Source of the DNA: Acidobacteriota bacterium
Lineage (GTDB): Bacteria > Acidobacteriota > Blastocatellia > Pyrinomonadales > Pyrinomonadaceae
NCBI GenBank assembly: GCA_020199775.1
Contig: JAIVJZ010000040.1
Location: forward strand, 930,001-994,000
Length of the DNA stretch: 64,000 nucleotides
Direction: 5' to 3'
Every line of letters begins with the position of its first letter. The stretch's first letter is position 1. The translations under genes were made by a program, and so were the position numbers. Of the stretch, positions 26,076 through 36,934 are shown piece by piece. The notes under the pieces are model-generated. The model was not told the origin of the DNA. It saw only the letters and a list, made by a program, of their open reading frames with translations, and ran no database searches.

Positions 26076-26627
26076 ATGAATTTTTGGAAGGGAAAGAAAG
26101 TGCGCCTGCGCGGCGTCGAGCCGTCGGACGCGGAGACGTTTTTCCGCTGGAATCTCGACAGCGAGATGTCGCGGCAACTGGAGTTCGTGTGGCCGCCCGT
26201 GTCCGGGGAACGCGTCAGGGATTTCGTCCGGCAGCAGTCGCTCAAAATGCTGGAGCAAGACGCTTTCACGTGGGTCATCGAAGACGCGGAAGGGCACGCG
26301 GTCGGTACGATTGCGACGCACCACTGCGAGCCGCAGCACGGCACTTTCATGTACGGCCTGCACGTCGCGCGCGAACACACGCGCAAGGGTTACGCGGCGG
26401 AGGCCATCGGGATCGTCCTCAAGTATTATTTCGAGGAGCGGAGGTATCAGAAGGCCACCGTCTCGGTGCATAGTTACAACGCGGCTTCCGTCGCGCTCCA
26501 CGAAAAGCTCGGTTTCCGGCGCGAGGGCGCGCTGCGCCGCATGATCTACACGAACGGCGAATATTTCGACCAACTCTGGTACGGGCTGACCAAAGAGGAG
26601 TGGGAAGCGTCGCCTTTCAAATTGTGA
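26076..26627 (+). CDS. RimJ/RimL-type GNAT N-acetyltransferase
   Basis: 183 aa. ATG 26076 is preferred because GGAGAGG lies upstream at proper distance and the domain begins at once (KVRLRGVEPSDAETFFRW). A GTG at 26028 overlapping the previous stop is the alternative. Acetyl-CoA loop: REHTRKGYAAEAIGIVLKY, then VSVHSYNAASVALHEKLGF. The substrate may be a protein N-terminus or a small amine. Probably co-transcribed with the NUDIX-MBL gene. Confidence 0.85.
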   Translation: MNFWKGKKVRLRGVEPSDAETFFRWNLDSEMSRQLEFVWPPVSGERVRDFVRQQSLKMLEQDAFTWVIEDAEGHAVGTIATHHCEPQHGTFMYGLHVAREHTRKGYAAEAIGIVLKYYFEERRYQKATVSVHSYNAASVALHEKLGFRREGALRRMIYTNGEYFDQLWYGLTKEEWEASPFKL

Positions 26628-26726
26628 AGACCGTGACGGCGGCGGCGGCGGCGACTTGTGCCGTCCGTCGCCATTAGCTAAAACTTCAGCAATCATCCGA
26701 ACGAAGAGGGAAGTAATTTTAAAGTA

Positions 26727-28196
<1,470 letters not shown>

Positions 28197-28208
28197 GGAG
28201 TCCGAGCG

Positions 28209-28436
28209 ATGGACAGAACCTTTAACGCCGTCTACCTCAAAGTGCCGGAAGGCTACGTCGGGTTCATCGAAGAGTTGCCCGGCGTGAGCACGCAGGCCGC
28301 AACGCTCGAAGAGGCGCGAAGCAATTTGAATGACGCGGTCGAGACGGTACTCGAAGCTAACCACGCGCTGACTTTGATCGGAACCGACGGCGACGAAGTG
28401 ATCCGCGAGCCCATTTCAGTCTCGACCCGCGAATAG
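28209..28436 (+). CDS. HicB-like antitoxin-family protein
   Basis: 75 aa. It has the typical HicB beta-strand core: AVYLKVPEGYVGFIEELPGVSTQAATLEEARSNL, then DAVETVLEAN. No HTH or RHH tail and no hicA toxin gene beside it. A ribosome binding site AAGGAG overlaps the stop of the ATPase gene. It is a paralogue of the next gene. Solo HicB-fold proteins of this kind may not be antitoxins. Confidence 0.8.
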   Translation: MDRTFNAVYLKVPEGYVGFIEELPGVSTQAATLEEARSNLNDAVETVLEANHALTLIGTDGDEVIREPISVSTRE

Positions 28437-28497
28437 TCGAAATACACTCTCGCCGACCATCATTTAAGGTTGACGATTCAGCTGAGGAACGTGAGAC

Positions 28498-28668
28498 ATG
28501 GACATAACTTTAACAGCCGTCTATCAAGAAGTACCCGAAGGTTACATCGCATTCGTCGAAGAACTGCCCGGAGCTAATTCGCAGGGCGCGACTTTGGAAG
28601 AGGCGCGCGCGAATTTGGAGGAGGCAGTCGAGTTAGTGATGGAAGCTAATCGTGAGTGGAAGAAGTAA
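28498..28668 (+). CDS. Second, shorter HicB-like protein
   Basis: 56 aa (MDITLTAVYQEVPEGYIAF...ANREWKK). It aligns along its full length with the preceding gene (TAVYQEVPEGYIAFVEELPG against NAVYLKVPEGYVGFIEELPG), so the two are tandem duplicates. GAGGAAC lies upstream of the ATG. Its TAA is directly followed by the ATG of the VWA gene (TAAATG), implying translational coupling. No toxin partner is seen. Confidence 0.75.
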   Translation: MDITLTAVYQEVPEGYIAFVEELPGANSQGATLEEARANLEEAVELVMEANREWKK

Positions 28669-30024
28669 ATGAAGTTCATACGCTATTCAAAATTCAAAGG
28701 CTTCGACGTGTCGGGCGTCAACCTCGGCAACCTGATGGAGGCGTTGCAGGACAGCTTGTTGCAGTCGGGCTTCGACGACGATTACTACTGGACGCGGCAG
28801 CGGCGGCCGCAGGACACGTCGCTCGACGCGCTGAGGCAAGCGTTGTTGCGCGCGCTCCTTGAGACGGGCGAGGTTGACGAGCAGCAGGTCAGGGAGATGC
28901 TCGCGGAGAACGAGGGGAAGTTTAAGGGATCGCAACTCGAAGAGTTGTTGAATCAGTTGATCGAGCGTCTGGTTGAAGAGGGCTTGTTGAATCTGCATGA
29001 AGAACCGCAGCAGCAGCAGCAGCAGCAGCAGGGGCAGAGGCGCGGGCAGACGGGGGCGGGGCGCGTTGACGCGCCCGCGCCGCCGCGCAACGTGAAGTTT
29101 GAAGTGACGGAGAAGGGGCTGGATTTTCTCGGCTACAAGACGCTCAGGAACTTGCTCGGCAGCATGGGCAAGAGTTCTGTCGGGCGGCACGACACGCCGC
29201 ACCTTTCGACGGGCGTCGAGGCGGCGCAGGCGTCGAAGCTCTACGAGTTCGGCGATACGATCAACCTCGACGTGAACGCGACGCTGATGTCGGCCATCCG
29301 GCGCGAGGGTCTGGGCGTGCCGCTCAATCTCGAATACCGCGATCTCTACGTTCACCAGTGCGACTATCAATCTTCGTGCGCGACGGTCGTGATGCTCGAC
29401 TGTTCACACTCGATGATTCTCTACGGCGAGGATCGGTTCACGCCCGCCAAGAAGGTCGCGCTTGCGCTGGCGCATTTGATCCGCACGCAGTATGCGGGTG
29501 ACTCGCTCAAGGTCGTGCTCTTTCACGACGACGCGGAGGAGTTGCCGCTGGCGAAACTGGCGACGACGCAGGTCGGCCCCTACCACACGAACACGGCCGA
29601 GGGCTTGAAGCTCGCGCGCCGCCTCTTGCAGGCGCAGCGCAAAGAGATGAAGCAGATCGTGATGGTGACGGACGGCAAACCCACCGCCTGTTTTCTCGAC
29701 GGCGCGACGGCGTCGGCGTCACGGGGCGGCGCGAGGCGTCGTTCGGAGGCGGGGGCGGGCGTGACGGACGCACGCCGCCTCTACAAAAATTCGATGGGGC
29801 TCGATCCGGTCGTGATGGACGCGACTTTCAGGGAAGTGCAGGCGTGCCGCAAGGCCGGGATCATGATCAACACGTTCATGCTCGCCTCGGACTATTACCT
29901 CGTCGAGTTCGTCAAACAGATGTCGCAGATGACGAACGGCAAAGCCTATTTCGCCACCCCCGGCAACCTCACGCAGTTCGTCCTGATCGACTTTCTGAAA
30001 CGGAAGAAAAGCAGGGTGAAATGA
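28669..30024 (+). CDS. VWA-domain protein, partner of the chelatase-type ATPase
   Basis: 451 aa. The N-terminal 200 residues are helical and charged, with an eight-glutamine run encoded by a CAG microsatellite (29008-29031). The VWA domain follows from about residue 235, with the MIDAS motif MLDCSHSM (DxSxS), a later Thr/Asp site (VTDGKPT) and metal-ion-dependent adhesion features. The pair ATPase + VWA is a common two-gene unit. Here it encloses two HicB-like genes. A heptamer hairpin begins right after the TGA. Confidence 0.85.
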   Translation: MKFIRYSKFKGFDVSGVNLGNLMEALQDSLLQSGFDDDYYWTRQRRPQDTSLDALRQALLRALLETGEVDEQQVREMLAENEGKFKGSQLEELLNQLIERLVEEGLLNLHEEPQQQQQQQQGQRRGQTGAGRVDAPAPPRNVKFEVTEKGLDFLGYKTLRNLLGSMGKSSVGRHDTPHLSTGVEAAQASKLYEFGDTINLDVNATLMSAIRREGLGVPLNLEYRDLYVHQCDYQSSCATVVMLDCSHSMILYGEDRFTPAKKVALALAHLIRTQYAGDSLKVVLFHDDAEELPLAKLATTQVGPYHTNTAEGLKLARRLLQAQRKEMKQIVMVTDGKPTACFLDGATASASRGGARRRSEAGAGVTDARRLYKNSMGLDPVVMDATFREVQACRKAGIMINTFMLASDYYLVEFVKQMSQMTNGKAYFATPGNLTQFVLIDFLKRKKSRVK

Positions 30025-30105
30025 AATGATGAACGCGGAACGCGGAACGATGAAGTAAAAGCAACTGCTTTCAGTTCATCGTTCCGCGTTCATCATTCAT
30101 CGTTT
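30025..30105. repeat. Heptamer-type inverted repeat (GGAACGC/GATGAAC units)
   Basis: The left arm 30026-30054 reads ATGATGAACGCGGAAC followed by a further GGAACGC-type unit. The right arm (30075-30105) carries TTCATCGTTCCGCGTTCATC. It starts one base after the VWA stop and its right arm encodes the last residues and stop of the convergent pterin dehydratase gene (30093). Confidence 0.85.
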
Positions 30106-30446
30106 CTAATTCCGTCTATCTTGGCGGCGAGGATGAAGTCGCTTTCGCTGAGGCCGTCGATGGCGTGAGTGTAGATGGTCACTTCGGCGCGCCCCCAGCC
30201 GAAGCAGATGTCCGGGTGATGCCCCTCGGCTTCGGCCACTTCGCCGATGCGGTTGACGAGCGCGAGCGACTGCCGGAAATTCGGGAAGGCGTAAATCTTT
30301 TTCAGGTGATGTCCCTCGACAACTTCCCACCCTCGCAACTCTCCGAGGTATTGCCCGATCTCGTCCGCGCCGAGAGGCGGCACGCCGCCGTGACACGGCA
30401 CGCATTTCCGGTTCGCCAGATCACACGTCTCTGAATTTTCGCTCAT
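30093..30446 (-). CDS. phhB: 4a-hydroxytetrahydrobiopterin dehydratase (pterin carbinolamine dehydratase)
   Basis: 117 aa from the ATG at 30446 (MSENSETCDL). The family motif GHHPDICFGWGRAEVTIYTHAIDGLSESD contains the active-site His residues; it is preceded by GWEVVEGHHLKKIYAFPNF. It recycles the pterin cofactor of aromatic amino acid hydroxylases, although no such hydroxylase is in the window. An N-terminal extension contains CVPCHGG. The final residues NDE and the stop come from the hairpin repeat at 30025-30105. It follows the CpxP-like gene by 23 bases. Confidence 0.92.
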   Translation of the reverse strand: MSENSETCDLANRKCVPCHGGVPPLGADEIGQYLGELRGWEVVEGHHLKKIYAFPNFRQSLALVNRIGEVAEAEGHHPDICFGWGRAEVTIYTHAIDGLSESDFILAAKIDGIRNDE

Positions 30447-30469
30447 GTCTTTGAACACTTTCTCCGTCG

Positions 30470-31030
30470 TCAGTGTTTACCGTGGGCGTGCCCGTGTCCT
30501 GCGCCCGCCTTCCGCCCGGCCGCGTAGCCGCGCAGTTCGTCATACTTTTTGATCTGCTGCGACGAGAGCAGGCGTCGCATTTCGAGGTGAGCCGCGAGGT
30601 GCGCGGCGCGCAAATCCCCTTGCAGGCGCGCGATCTCCGATGTGGCCGCGCGCAACTTGCCCGCGTCGATTTCGCCTTTCGCAAACATCGCGTCGAGCGC
30701 GCGTTCGCGCTCCACGATCAGCCGGCCGAGCCGCACGGCCTCGCCCCGCATCAGTTCAAACGCCGCTTGCGTCTGCGCGCGCTGCTCCGGCGTGAGTTGG
30801 AGTTCGGTCGCCAACTCCAAGACGTGACGCGGGCCGGGATAGTGGTTCAACTCCGCGGCCTTCGCCAACCCCATGCCCTGACCGTTCAATAATGCATCGA
30901 CTTCTTCGCTCGATAACGACTTGATCTCGCGCCGCTCCTCCCCCGCGTAACCCCCGTGCTTCAACTCCTGCGCGGCCGACGCCACGGACAACACGAACGA
31001 CAACATCACCAGCCAAATTGTTTGACGCAT
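30470..31030 (-). CDS. Periplasmic CpxP/Spy-like protein with His-rich tail
   Basis: 186 aa. Signal peptide (MRQTIWLVMLSFVLSVASA). Mostly helical, with two LTxxQ-like motifs (LQLTPEQRAQ and LLSSQQIKKYDEL) that mark the Spy/CpxP superfamily of envelope chaperones and metal sensors. The C-terminus GHGHAHGKH could bind Zn, Ni or Cu. Probably periplasmic, in envelope or metal stress; there is no two-component system beside it. Same strand as phhB, 23 bases upstream. Confidence 0.75.
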   Translation of the reverse strand: MRQTIWLVMLSFVLSVASAAQELKHGGYAGEERREIKSLSSEEVDALLNGQGMGLAKAAELNHYPGPRHVLELATELQLTPEQRAQTQAAFELMRGEAVRLGRLIVERERALDAMFAKGEIDAGKLRAATSEIARLQGDLRAAHLAAHLEMRRLLSSQQIKKYDELRGYAAGRKAGAGHGHAHGKH

Positions 31031-31124
31031 AAATGTTTCCTCCCTCGCGCGCCATTGTAAGCCCTGTATTCGACTATAAGGTCAAGCCCTGCGCGACGAA
31101 ATCATTCCCGAATCTTTATTCGAT

Positions 31125-32273
31125 TCACAGCCTCGACTCCGGCGGCCGTTCGCGCCCACCCGCGTCCGCGCGCAAAGCCCGGATGAGCCGTTCAAACTCC
31201 GTCTCGAACTTGCTGTTGTCCGTCTCCCACCCCGTAAAATCCGCCGCCAGACGCGCCCTGATCTGCGTCGCCTTCCCGCTCTTGAAGGTATCACTAAAAA
31301 GGTAGCCGTCAAGATTCAGAGGAATCAATGCCAGCGTCTTCTCGCCGCGCTGCTTCATTAAACTCTGCTCCTTCGTGAACGCCGTCTCTATCTCGTTATC
31401 CACCCACCAACTCGTCAGAGAATCTTTCGAGCAACACAGCAGCACCTTATCCCACAGCCTGATGCCGTGATCCACGGACGCATAAATGTCATCGCCCGGC
31501 AACACTTGATGCTCGTCCAGCCAACACCGAATCCCCCGCCCCTGCAACGCGTCATGCAATCGCCGCGCAAACGACTTGTTGGCGTGGCTGTAGCTGATGA
31601 AGCAAGAGTAGAACTGGATAGGCTGCGCGCCTTCAACTAATGAGCGCATATGTGTGATGAAGTTTTCTGGAACGCCACATCCGCGCAAAAACACTTCTGG
31701 AATATTGCCTTTCGAGCGGTAGATGGTGTCTATACCGATACTCGAAGGGCCATTATGACGCACTTCGTCAAGTCCTTTGGCATCGCTAAGATCAACGTCA
31801 GCGAATTTTGTATATTCTGTTCTAACCTCGCTAAAATTAGCTCCGCTAACCTTTGTCTTAGTTAAATCTGCCCAAGTAATACTTGCTCTACTAAGATTTG
31901 AATTAGTTAAATCTGTCCCAAATAGATTAGCCATGAAAAGATCGGCACTGAAAAGATTCGCCTCCGTTATAAGTGCATCGGTCAGATTCGCCTGTGTCAG
32001 AGATGCCCAGCTAAGATTCGCTCCTTGAAGTGAAGCTTTGATATGCCGAGCCGACAAACCAAGATTAACCGCTCGAAGATTCGCTCCTTCAAGATTTGCA
32101 TTGTTAAGATTTGACTTACGGAAGTCCACGTGGCTGAAGTTAAAATCAACGAGTAATGCCCTATCAAGATTAATCTCGCTAAGGTCTGGATATATTCGAG
32201 GATTCTCCTTCCTCCACTCATTCCAAACTTCCACCCCTTGCTCAAGGATTTTGAGATGTTCTTTATTAGCCAT
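31125..32273 (-). CDS. Pentapeptide-repeat protein with C-terminal TIR domain
   Basis: 382 aa. Residues about 35-170 are pentapeptide repeats of the A(N/D)LxX type ([29 protein letters not shown]), forming a right-handed beta helix. From about residue 218 a TIR domain follows: [23 protein letters not shown], then [11 protein letters not shown] and the later region with the candidate catalytic Glu (NEIETAF). TIR domains with this layout are often NADases in anti-phage signalling. The repeat-coding half is clearly AT-richer than the neighbours, which suggests transfer. No companion gene is obvious. Confidence 0.85.
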   Translation of the reverse strand: MANKEHLKILEQGVEVWNEWRKENPRIYPDLSEINLDRALLVDFNFSHVDFRKSNLNNANLEGANLRAVNLGLSARHIKASLQGANLSWASLTQANLTDALITEANLFSADLFMANLFGTDLTNSNLSRASITWADLTKTKVSGANFSEVRTEYTKFADVDLSDAKGLDEVRHNGPSSIGIDTIYRSKGNIPEVFLRGCGVPENFITHMRSLVEGAQPIQFYSCFISYSHANKSFARRLHDALQGRGIRCWLDEHQVLPGDDIYASVDHGIRLWDKVLLCCSKDSLTSWWVDNEIETAFTKEQSLMKQRGEKTLALIPLNLDGYLFSDTFKSGKATQIRARLAADFTGWETDNSKFETEFERLIRALRADAGGRERPPESRL

Positions 32274-32456
32274 AGCGCGCTCGTCTCCTGCCGCTAAATA
32301 TACACCTCTCGAAATAATCTATCTCGGGGAAAACAATCGCGGCGCGCTCGTTCGTCAAACTGCGTTCGCGGCTTGGCAAAGGGGTGCGGGTGCGGATAGT
32401 CTTAGGGGTTAGAAAATCCGCAATTTAATCTTCTGTCGTGAGGAGAAAGAACGCCC

Positions 32457-33683
32457 GTGGCTGTCATTTATCCTTTCCGCGCTTTGCGCCCGCCGGTTGA
32501 GCGGGTCGAGCAGGTGGCGAGCGTGCCCTATGACGTGGTCAACACCGAAGAGGCGCGCGCGCTCGCCGCCGACAACCCTCTGAGTCTCCTGCACGTCACG
32601 CGCCCCGAGATCGATCTGCCGGAAGGCACGAACATTTACGCCGATGAAGTCTATGCGCGTGCGGCGGAGAATCTTCAGAAGCTCGTCGAGACGTGCCCGC
32701 TGGAGTTGGAAGCGGAGCCGAGCCTCTACCTGTATCGCCTCGTGATGGGCGGGCACGAGCAGATCGGCGTCGCCGCGTGTTGCGCGGTTGACGAGTACGA
32801 CCGCGATCTCGTTCGCAAGCACGAGCGCACGCGCCCCGACAAAGAGGACGACCGCACGCGCCACATGCTGAGCCTGCGCGCGCAGACGGGCGTCGTCTTT
32901 TTAACTTACCGCGCCGACCGTCGCATCGACGCGCTCGCGGCGGCCGTCGTCTCGGGCGAGCCGCTCTACGATTTCACCGCGCCGGACGGCATCCGGCACA
33001 CGCTCTGGCGCGCGCCCTCGCCCGACGCGCTCGTGCGCGCTTTCGGCGAAGTGCCTCTGCTCTACATCGCCGACGGGCATCACCGCGCGGCCGGCGCGAG
33101 CCGCGCCCGCGCCGCCTTGCGCGAACAAAATTCACGGCACACGGGCGAAGAGGTGTATAACCGTTTCCTCACCGTCATCTTCCCGTCCGACCAGATGCAG
33201 ATACTTCCCTACAACCGCGTCGTCAGAGACTTGCGCGGCATGTCTGCGGAAGAGTTTCTCGCGGCGGTCGAAACGAAATTCAGCGTCTCGGAAGGCTCGG
33301 CCGACGTGCCCGCGCGCGGCCGGTTCGGCATGTATCTGCGGCAACGTTGGTACAACCTGACGCCGCTCGACGCGACACAGTCACGGACGGACGACCCGAC
33401 TACCTCGCTCGACGTGAGCGTCTTGCAAGACCAACTGCTCGACCCCATCCTCGGTATCAAGGACGTGCGCACAGACAAGCGCATTGATTTCGTCGGCGGC
33501 ATCCGTGGCACTTCGGAACTCGAACGACTCGTCAACGAGGGACGCGTGGCCGTCGCCTTCTCGCTCTCGCCGACGACCATCGAAGATTTGCTCACAGTCT
33601 CCGACGCCAACGGCATCATGCCGCCCAAGTCCACCTGGTTCGAGCCGAAGCTGCGCGACGGGTTGTTGATTCACCAAATCTAG
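32457..33683 (+). CDS. DUF1015 family protein
   Basis: 408 aa with a GTG start (AGGAGAAAG 8-9 bases upstream). It matches DUF1015 by YPFRALRP, ASVPYDVVNTEEARALAADNP, YLYRLVMGG, and the central LLYIADGHHRAAGASR with its conserved His pair. The function is unproven, but genes of this family commonly sit beside serA/serC, as here, so a link to serine or phosphoserine metabolism is inferred. The TAG stop overlaps the first base of the following hairpin. Confidence 0.9.
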   Translation: MAVIYPFRALRPPVERVEQVASVPYDVVNTEEARALAADNPLSLLHVTRPEIDLPEGTNIYADEVYARAAENLQKLVETCPLELEAEPSLYLYRLVMGGHEQIGVAACCAVDEYDRDLVRKHERTRPDKEDDRTRHMLSLRAQTGVVFLTYRADRRIDALAAAVVSGEPLYDFTAPDGIRHTLWRAPSPDALVRAFGEVPLLYIADGHHRAAGASRARAALREQNSRHTGEEVYNRFLTVIFPSDQMQILPYNRVVRDLRGMSAEEFLAAVETKFSVSEGSADVPARGRFGMYLRQRWYNLTPLDATQSRTDDPTTSLDVSVLQDQLLDPILGIKDVRTDKRIDFVGGIRGTSELERLVNEGRVAVAFSLSPTTIEDLLTVSDANGIMPPKSTWFEPKLRDGLLIHQI

Positions 33684-33764
33684 CCGTCAGCCGTCAGCCA
33701 TCAGCAAAAACATTGCGTGTGGCTGAAACGGCTGACGGCTGACGGCTGAAAGCTGAGGGCTTTT
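33682..33764. repeat. Heptamer-type inverted repeat (AGCCGTC units)
   Basis: The left arm 33682-33705 is three tandem units (AGCCGTC, AGCCGTC, AGCCATC). GGCTGACGGCTGACGGCT (33730-33747) pairs perfectly with 18 bases of it, and more units run up to a T-run. The element ends one base before the serA ATG at 33766. Confidence 0.88.
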
Positions 33765-33765
33765 T

Positions 33766-34974
33766 ATGCGTGTGCTAATCGCCGATAAATTCGAGCAGTC
33801 CGGCCGCGACGGGTTGGAGGCCGCGGGCTGCGATTATTCTTACCAGCCGGACGTGAAGGACGAGAGCCTCGTCGAAGCGATCAGGGCTTACGCGCCGGAC
33901 GCGCTCGTCGTGCGTTCGACGAAGGTGTCGGAGGCAATGCTCGACGCGGGCGCGTTGAAGTTGGTCGTGCGCGCGGGCGCGGGCTACAACACGATTGACG
34001 TGGCAGCGGCTTCGCGGCGCGGCATCTACGTCTCGAACTGTCCGGGCAAAAATTCCATCGCCGTCGCGGAGTTGGCCTTCGCGCTCATCCTCGCGCTCGA
34101 CCGGCGCATCGCCGATAACGTCATCGCGCTCAGGCAGGGGCAGTGGAACAAGAAGGAATTCGCACGCGCGCGCGGCCTCTACGGGCGCACGCTCGGACTC
34201 GTCGGCACGGGGCAGATCGGGCGGGAAGTGATCCGCCGCGCGCAGGCGTTCGGGATGCCGGTCGTGGCCTGGAGCCGGAGTTTGACGGACGAGCGCGCGG
34301 CGGAATTAGGGGTCGAGCGGAAGGAGAGCCCGGCGGACGTGGCGCGTGCGGCCGACATCGTGAGCGTCCACGTCGCGTTGAAGCCGGACACGCGCGCACT
34401 GATCGGCGCGGACTTCTTCGCGGCCATGCGCGAGGGCGCGTATTTCATCAACACGGCGCGCGGCGAGGTCGTCGATCAAAACGCGCTCGTCGCGGCGATG
34501 CGCACGCGCGGCATACGCGCGGGTTTGGACGTGTACGCCGCCGAACCTGCGTCTGCCGCGGGCGAGTTCGCGGACGAGATCGCGCGCGAGGCGAATCTCT
34601 ACGGCACGCATCACATCGGGGCTTCGACCGATCAGGCGCAGGAGGCCATCGCCGCCGAAACCGTGCGCATCATTCGCGCTTTCAAGGAGACGGGGAAAGT
34701 GCCGAACGTCGTCAACCTCGCGGCGCGCACGCCCGCCACGCACCTGCTGGTGGTGCGTCACCGCGACCGCCCCGGCGTGCTCGCGCACGTCCTGGAGGCC
34801 ATCCGCGCCGCCCACATCAACGTGCAGGAGATGGAGAACATCGTCTTCGAGGGCGCGGAGGCCGCCGTCGCGCGCATCAACCTCGAAGCCCCGCCCGACG
34901 CCGACACGCTCGACCAACTGCGCGCCGAGAACGCCGACATCATCGAACTCGACCTGCTCGCACTGAAAAGCTGA
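33766..34974 (+). CDS. serA: D-3-phosphoglycerate dehydrogenase
   Basis: 402 aa. NAD motif LGLVGTGQIGREVIRRAQAFG, catalytic Arg in INTARGEVVDQ, Glu in GLDVYAAEP, His in THHIGASTDQAQ. A C-terminal ACT domain (HLLVVRHRDRPGVLAHVLEAI to the end) gives serine feedback in this family. First step of serine synthesis from 3-phosphoglycerate. serC follows two genes on; serB is not in the window. The leader consists only of a heptamer hairpin, so translation may be structure-controlled. Confidence 0.93.
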   Translation: MRVLIADKFEQSGRDGLEAAGCDYSYQPDVKDESLVEAIRAYAPDALVVRSTKVSEAMLDAGALKLVVRAGAGYNTIDVAAASRRGIYVSNCPGKNSIAVAELAFALILALDRRIADNVIALRQGQWNKKEFARARGLYGRTLGLVGTGQIGREVIRRAQAFGMPVVAWSRSLTDERAAELGVERKESPADVARAADIVSVHVALKPDTRALIGADFFAAMREGAYFINTARGEVVDQNALVAAMRTRGIRAGLDVYAAEPASAAGEFADEIAREANLYGTHHIGASTDQAQEAIAAETVRIIRAFKETGKVPNVVNLAARTPATHLLVVRHRDRPGVLAHVLEAIRAAHINVQEMENIVFEGAEAAVARINLEAPPDADTLDQLRAENADIIELDLLALKS

Positions 34975-35030
34975 ACACGCACGTTTGAAGGGACATGCCG
35001 CGCAGCGTTCGACGCCGACGGCCGGTTGCT

Positions 35031-35816
35031 ATGAAAGTTACTCTCATCACGGGCGCGTCGAGCGGGATCGGCGAGGTGTTCGCGCGCAGGCTCGCGGCGC
35101 GCGGCGAGAACGTCGTGCTGGTGGCGCGTTCCGAGGAGAAGTTGAACGCGCTGTGCAACGAGCTCGGCCGCGCGCACAACATCAACTGTCAGACAATCGC
35201 GCTCGACTTATCGGAGGCGGGCGCGGCGCGTCGCCTGTTCGCAGAGACCGAGCGGCGCGGGTTGGAAGTTGACACGCTCGTCAACAACGCGGGCTTCGGT
35301 TCGATGGGCGACTTCCTCTCGCTCGACGTGGAGCGCGAGTTGAACATGATCGACTTGAACGTGAAGTCGCTCGTCGAACTGACGTATCTCTATCTCGCGG
35401 CGATGCGCAAAAGAAGACGCGGCCACATCGTCAACGTCGCCTCGACCGCGGCCTTCCAGCCCGTGCCCTACATGGCGACCTACGCGGCGACCAAAGCCTT
35501 TGTGCTCTCCTTCACCGAAGCGTTGTGGGACGAAAACCGCGCTTACAACATACGCGTGATGGCGCTCTGTCCGGGCGCGACCGAGACCAATTTTTTCAGC
35601 GCGGCGGGCGTCAGGAAGCCGCCCTTTCGCGTCGCCCAGACGGCGGAAGATGTGGTCGCGACCGCACTGCGTGGACTCGACCGGGGCAAAGGCCATATCA
35701 TCTCCGGCTGGCTCAACTACGTGCAGACGCAGGCCGAACGCCTCGTGCCGCGCTCCCTCGTCACGCGCATCGCCGGGAAAGGCATGCGCTCGGGTTTGAA
35801 CATCAAGACCGACTAA
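35031..35816 (+). CDS. Short-chain dehydrogenase/reductase
   Basis: 261 aa from ATG 35031 (MKVTLITGASSGIGEVFAR). NAD(P) motif TGASSGIG, NNAGFGS, catalytic Ser in NVASTAAFQ and YxxxK in TYAATKAF. It belongs to the DltE/YqjQ-type classical SDRs; the substrate is unknown. It sits between serA and serC on the same strand with gaps of 56 and 21 bases, so it is probably in the same transcript. Confidence 0.9.
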   Translation: MKVTLITGASSGIGEVFARRLAARGENVVLVARSEEKLNALCNELGRAHNINCQTIALDLSEAGAARRLFAETERRGLEVDTLVNNAGFGSMGDFLSLDVERELNMIDLNVKSLVELTYLYLAAMRKRRRGHIVNVASTAAFQPVPYMATYAATKAFVLSFTEALWDENRAYNIRVMALCPGATETNFFSAAGVRKPPFRVAQTAEDVVATALRGLDRGKGHIISGWLNYVQTQAERLVPRSLVTRIAGKGMRSGLNIKTD

Positions 35817-35837
35817 TTTCATTTCAGGAAGAGAATC

Positions 35838-36923
35838 ATGACAGAGAGAATCTACAACTTCAGCGCGGGGCCGGCGGTGCTCCCCGTCCCCGTCCTCGAA
35901 GAAGCGCAGCGCGACATGCTCGCGCTCCCCGGCGTCGGCATGTCCGTGATGGAGATCAGCCACCGCTCGAAAACTTTCGACGAGATCATCGGCGGAGCCG
36001 AACAGGGCTTGCGCGCGTTGATGGGCATTCCCGAAAACTACAAGGTGCTCTTTCTACAGGGCGGCGCGAGTTTGCAGTTCTCGATGATCCCATTGAACCT
36101 GCTGCCCGAAGGCGGCGTGGCCGACTACGTCATCACGGGCAGTTGGGGCAAGAAGGCTCTCAAAGAGGCGAAGCGCGCGGGCGAGATCAACGTCGCCGCG
36201 AACATGGAGGACAGCCGCTACTCGCGCACCCCCGAACAGCACGAACTGAAACTCTCGCCGCAGGCGGCCTACGTCCATCTCACCGCCAACGAGACGATTG
36301 AGGGCGTCGAGTGGAAAGACCTGCCGGACGTGGGCGACGCGCCGCTCGTCTCCGACGCCTCTTCGAACATCCTCTCGCGCGTCGAGCCGGTCGAGAAGTA
36401 CGCGCTCATCTACGCGGGCGCGCAGAAGAACATGGGGCCTTCCGGTCTGACCGTCGTCATCATCCGCGACGACCTGCTGGCGCGCGCGCCTTCCGGCCTC
36501 CACACGATGCTCGACTACCGCACGCACGTCGAAAACGATTCGCTCTACAACACGCCGAACACGTGGGGCGTCTATATTCTCAACCTCGTCTGCAAGTGGC
36601 TCAAAGCCAAAGGCGGCATCGAAGGGATGCAGCGCGAGAATGAAGCCAAGGCCAAACTGCTCTACGACGCGATTGACGCGACCGACTTTTACCGCGGCCA
36701 CGCCGCGCCCGAATCGCGCTCGCTGATGAACGTCACGTTCCGCCTGCCGTCGGAAGATTTGGAGAAGCAGTTCGTTCGTGAAGCGACCGCCGCGGGTCTC
36801 GACGGCCTCAAAGGCCACCGCTCCGTGGGCGGCCTGCGCGCCTCCATCTACAACGCCTTCCCGCGCGAAGGCGTCGAAGCGTTGGTCGAGTTTATGAAGG
36901 AGTTCGAGCGAAAGAACGGCTAG
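35838..36923 (+). CDS. serC: Phosphoserine aminotransferase
   Basis: 361 aa. It has the class V aminotransferase fold of SerC: IYNFSAGPAVLPVPVLEEAQ at the start, FLQGGASLQFSM phosphate loop, and YAGAQKNMGPSGLTVV containing the PLP lysine. It converts 3-phosphohydroxypyruvate and glutamate to phosphoserine, following SerA. AGGAAGAG precedes the ATG. Length and motifs are standard. Confidence 0.95.
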   Translation: MTERIYNFSAGPAVLPVPVLEEAQRDMLALPGVGMSVMEISHRSKTFDEIIGGAEQGLRALMGIPENYKVLFLQGGASLQFSMIPLNLLPEGGVADYVITGSWGKKALKEAKRAGEINVAANMEDSRYSRTPEQHELKLSPQAAYVHLTANETIEGVEWKDLPDVGDAPLVSDASSNILSRVEPVEKYALIYAGAQKNMGPSGLTVVIIRDDLLARAPSGLHTMLDYRTHVENDSLYNTPNTWGVYILNLVCKWLKAKGGIEGMQRENEAKAKLLYDAIDATDFYRGHAAPESRSLMNVTFRLPSEDLEKQFVREATAAGLDGLKGHRSVGGLRASIYNAFPREGVEALVEFMKEFERKNG

Positions 36924-36934
36924 ACGATAAAAGT

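Noticed and set aside
28209..28668. HicAB toxin-antitoxin system
   Set aside because: Only HicB-like proteins are present. No small HicA-type double-stranded RNA-binding protein is encoded in any frame nearby.
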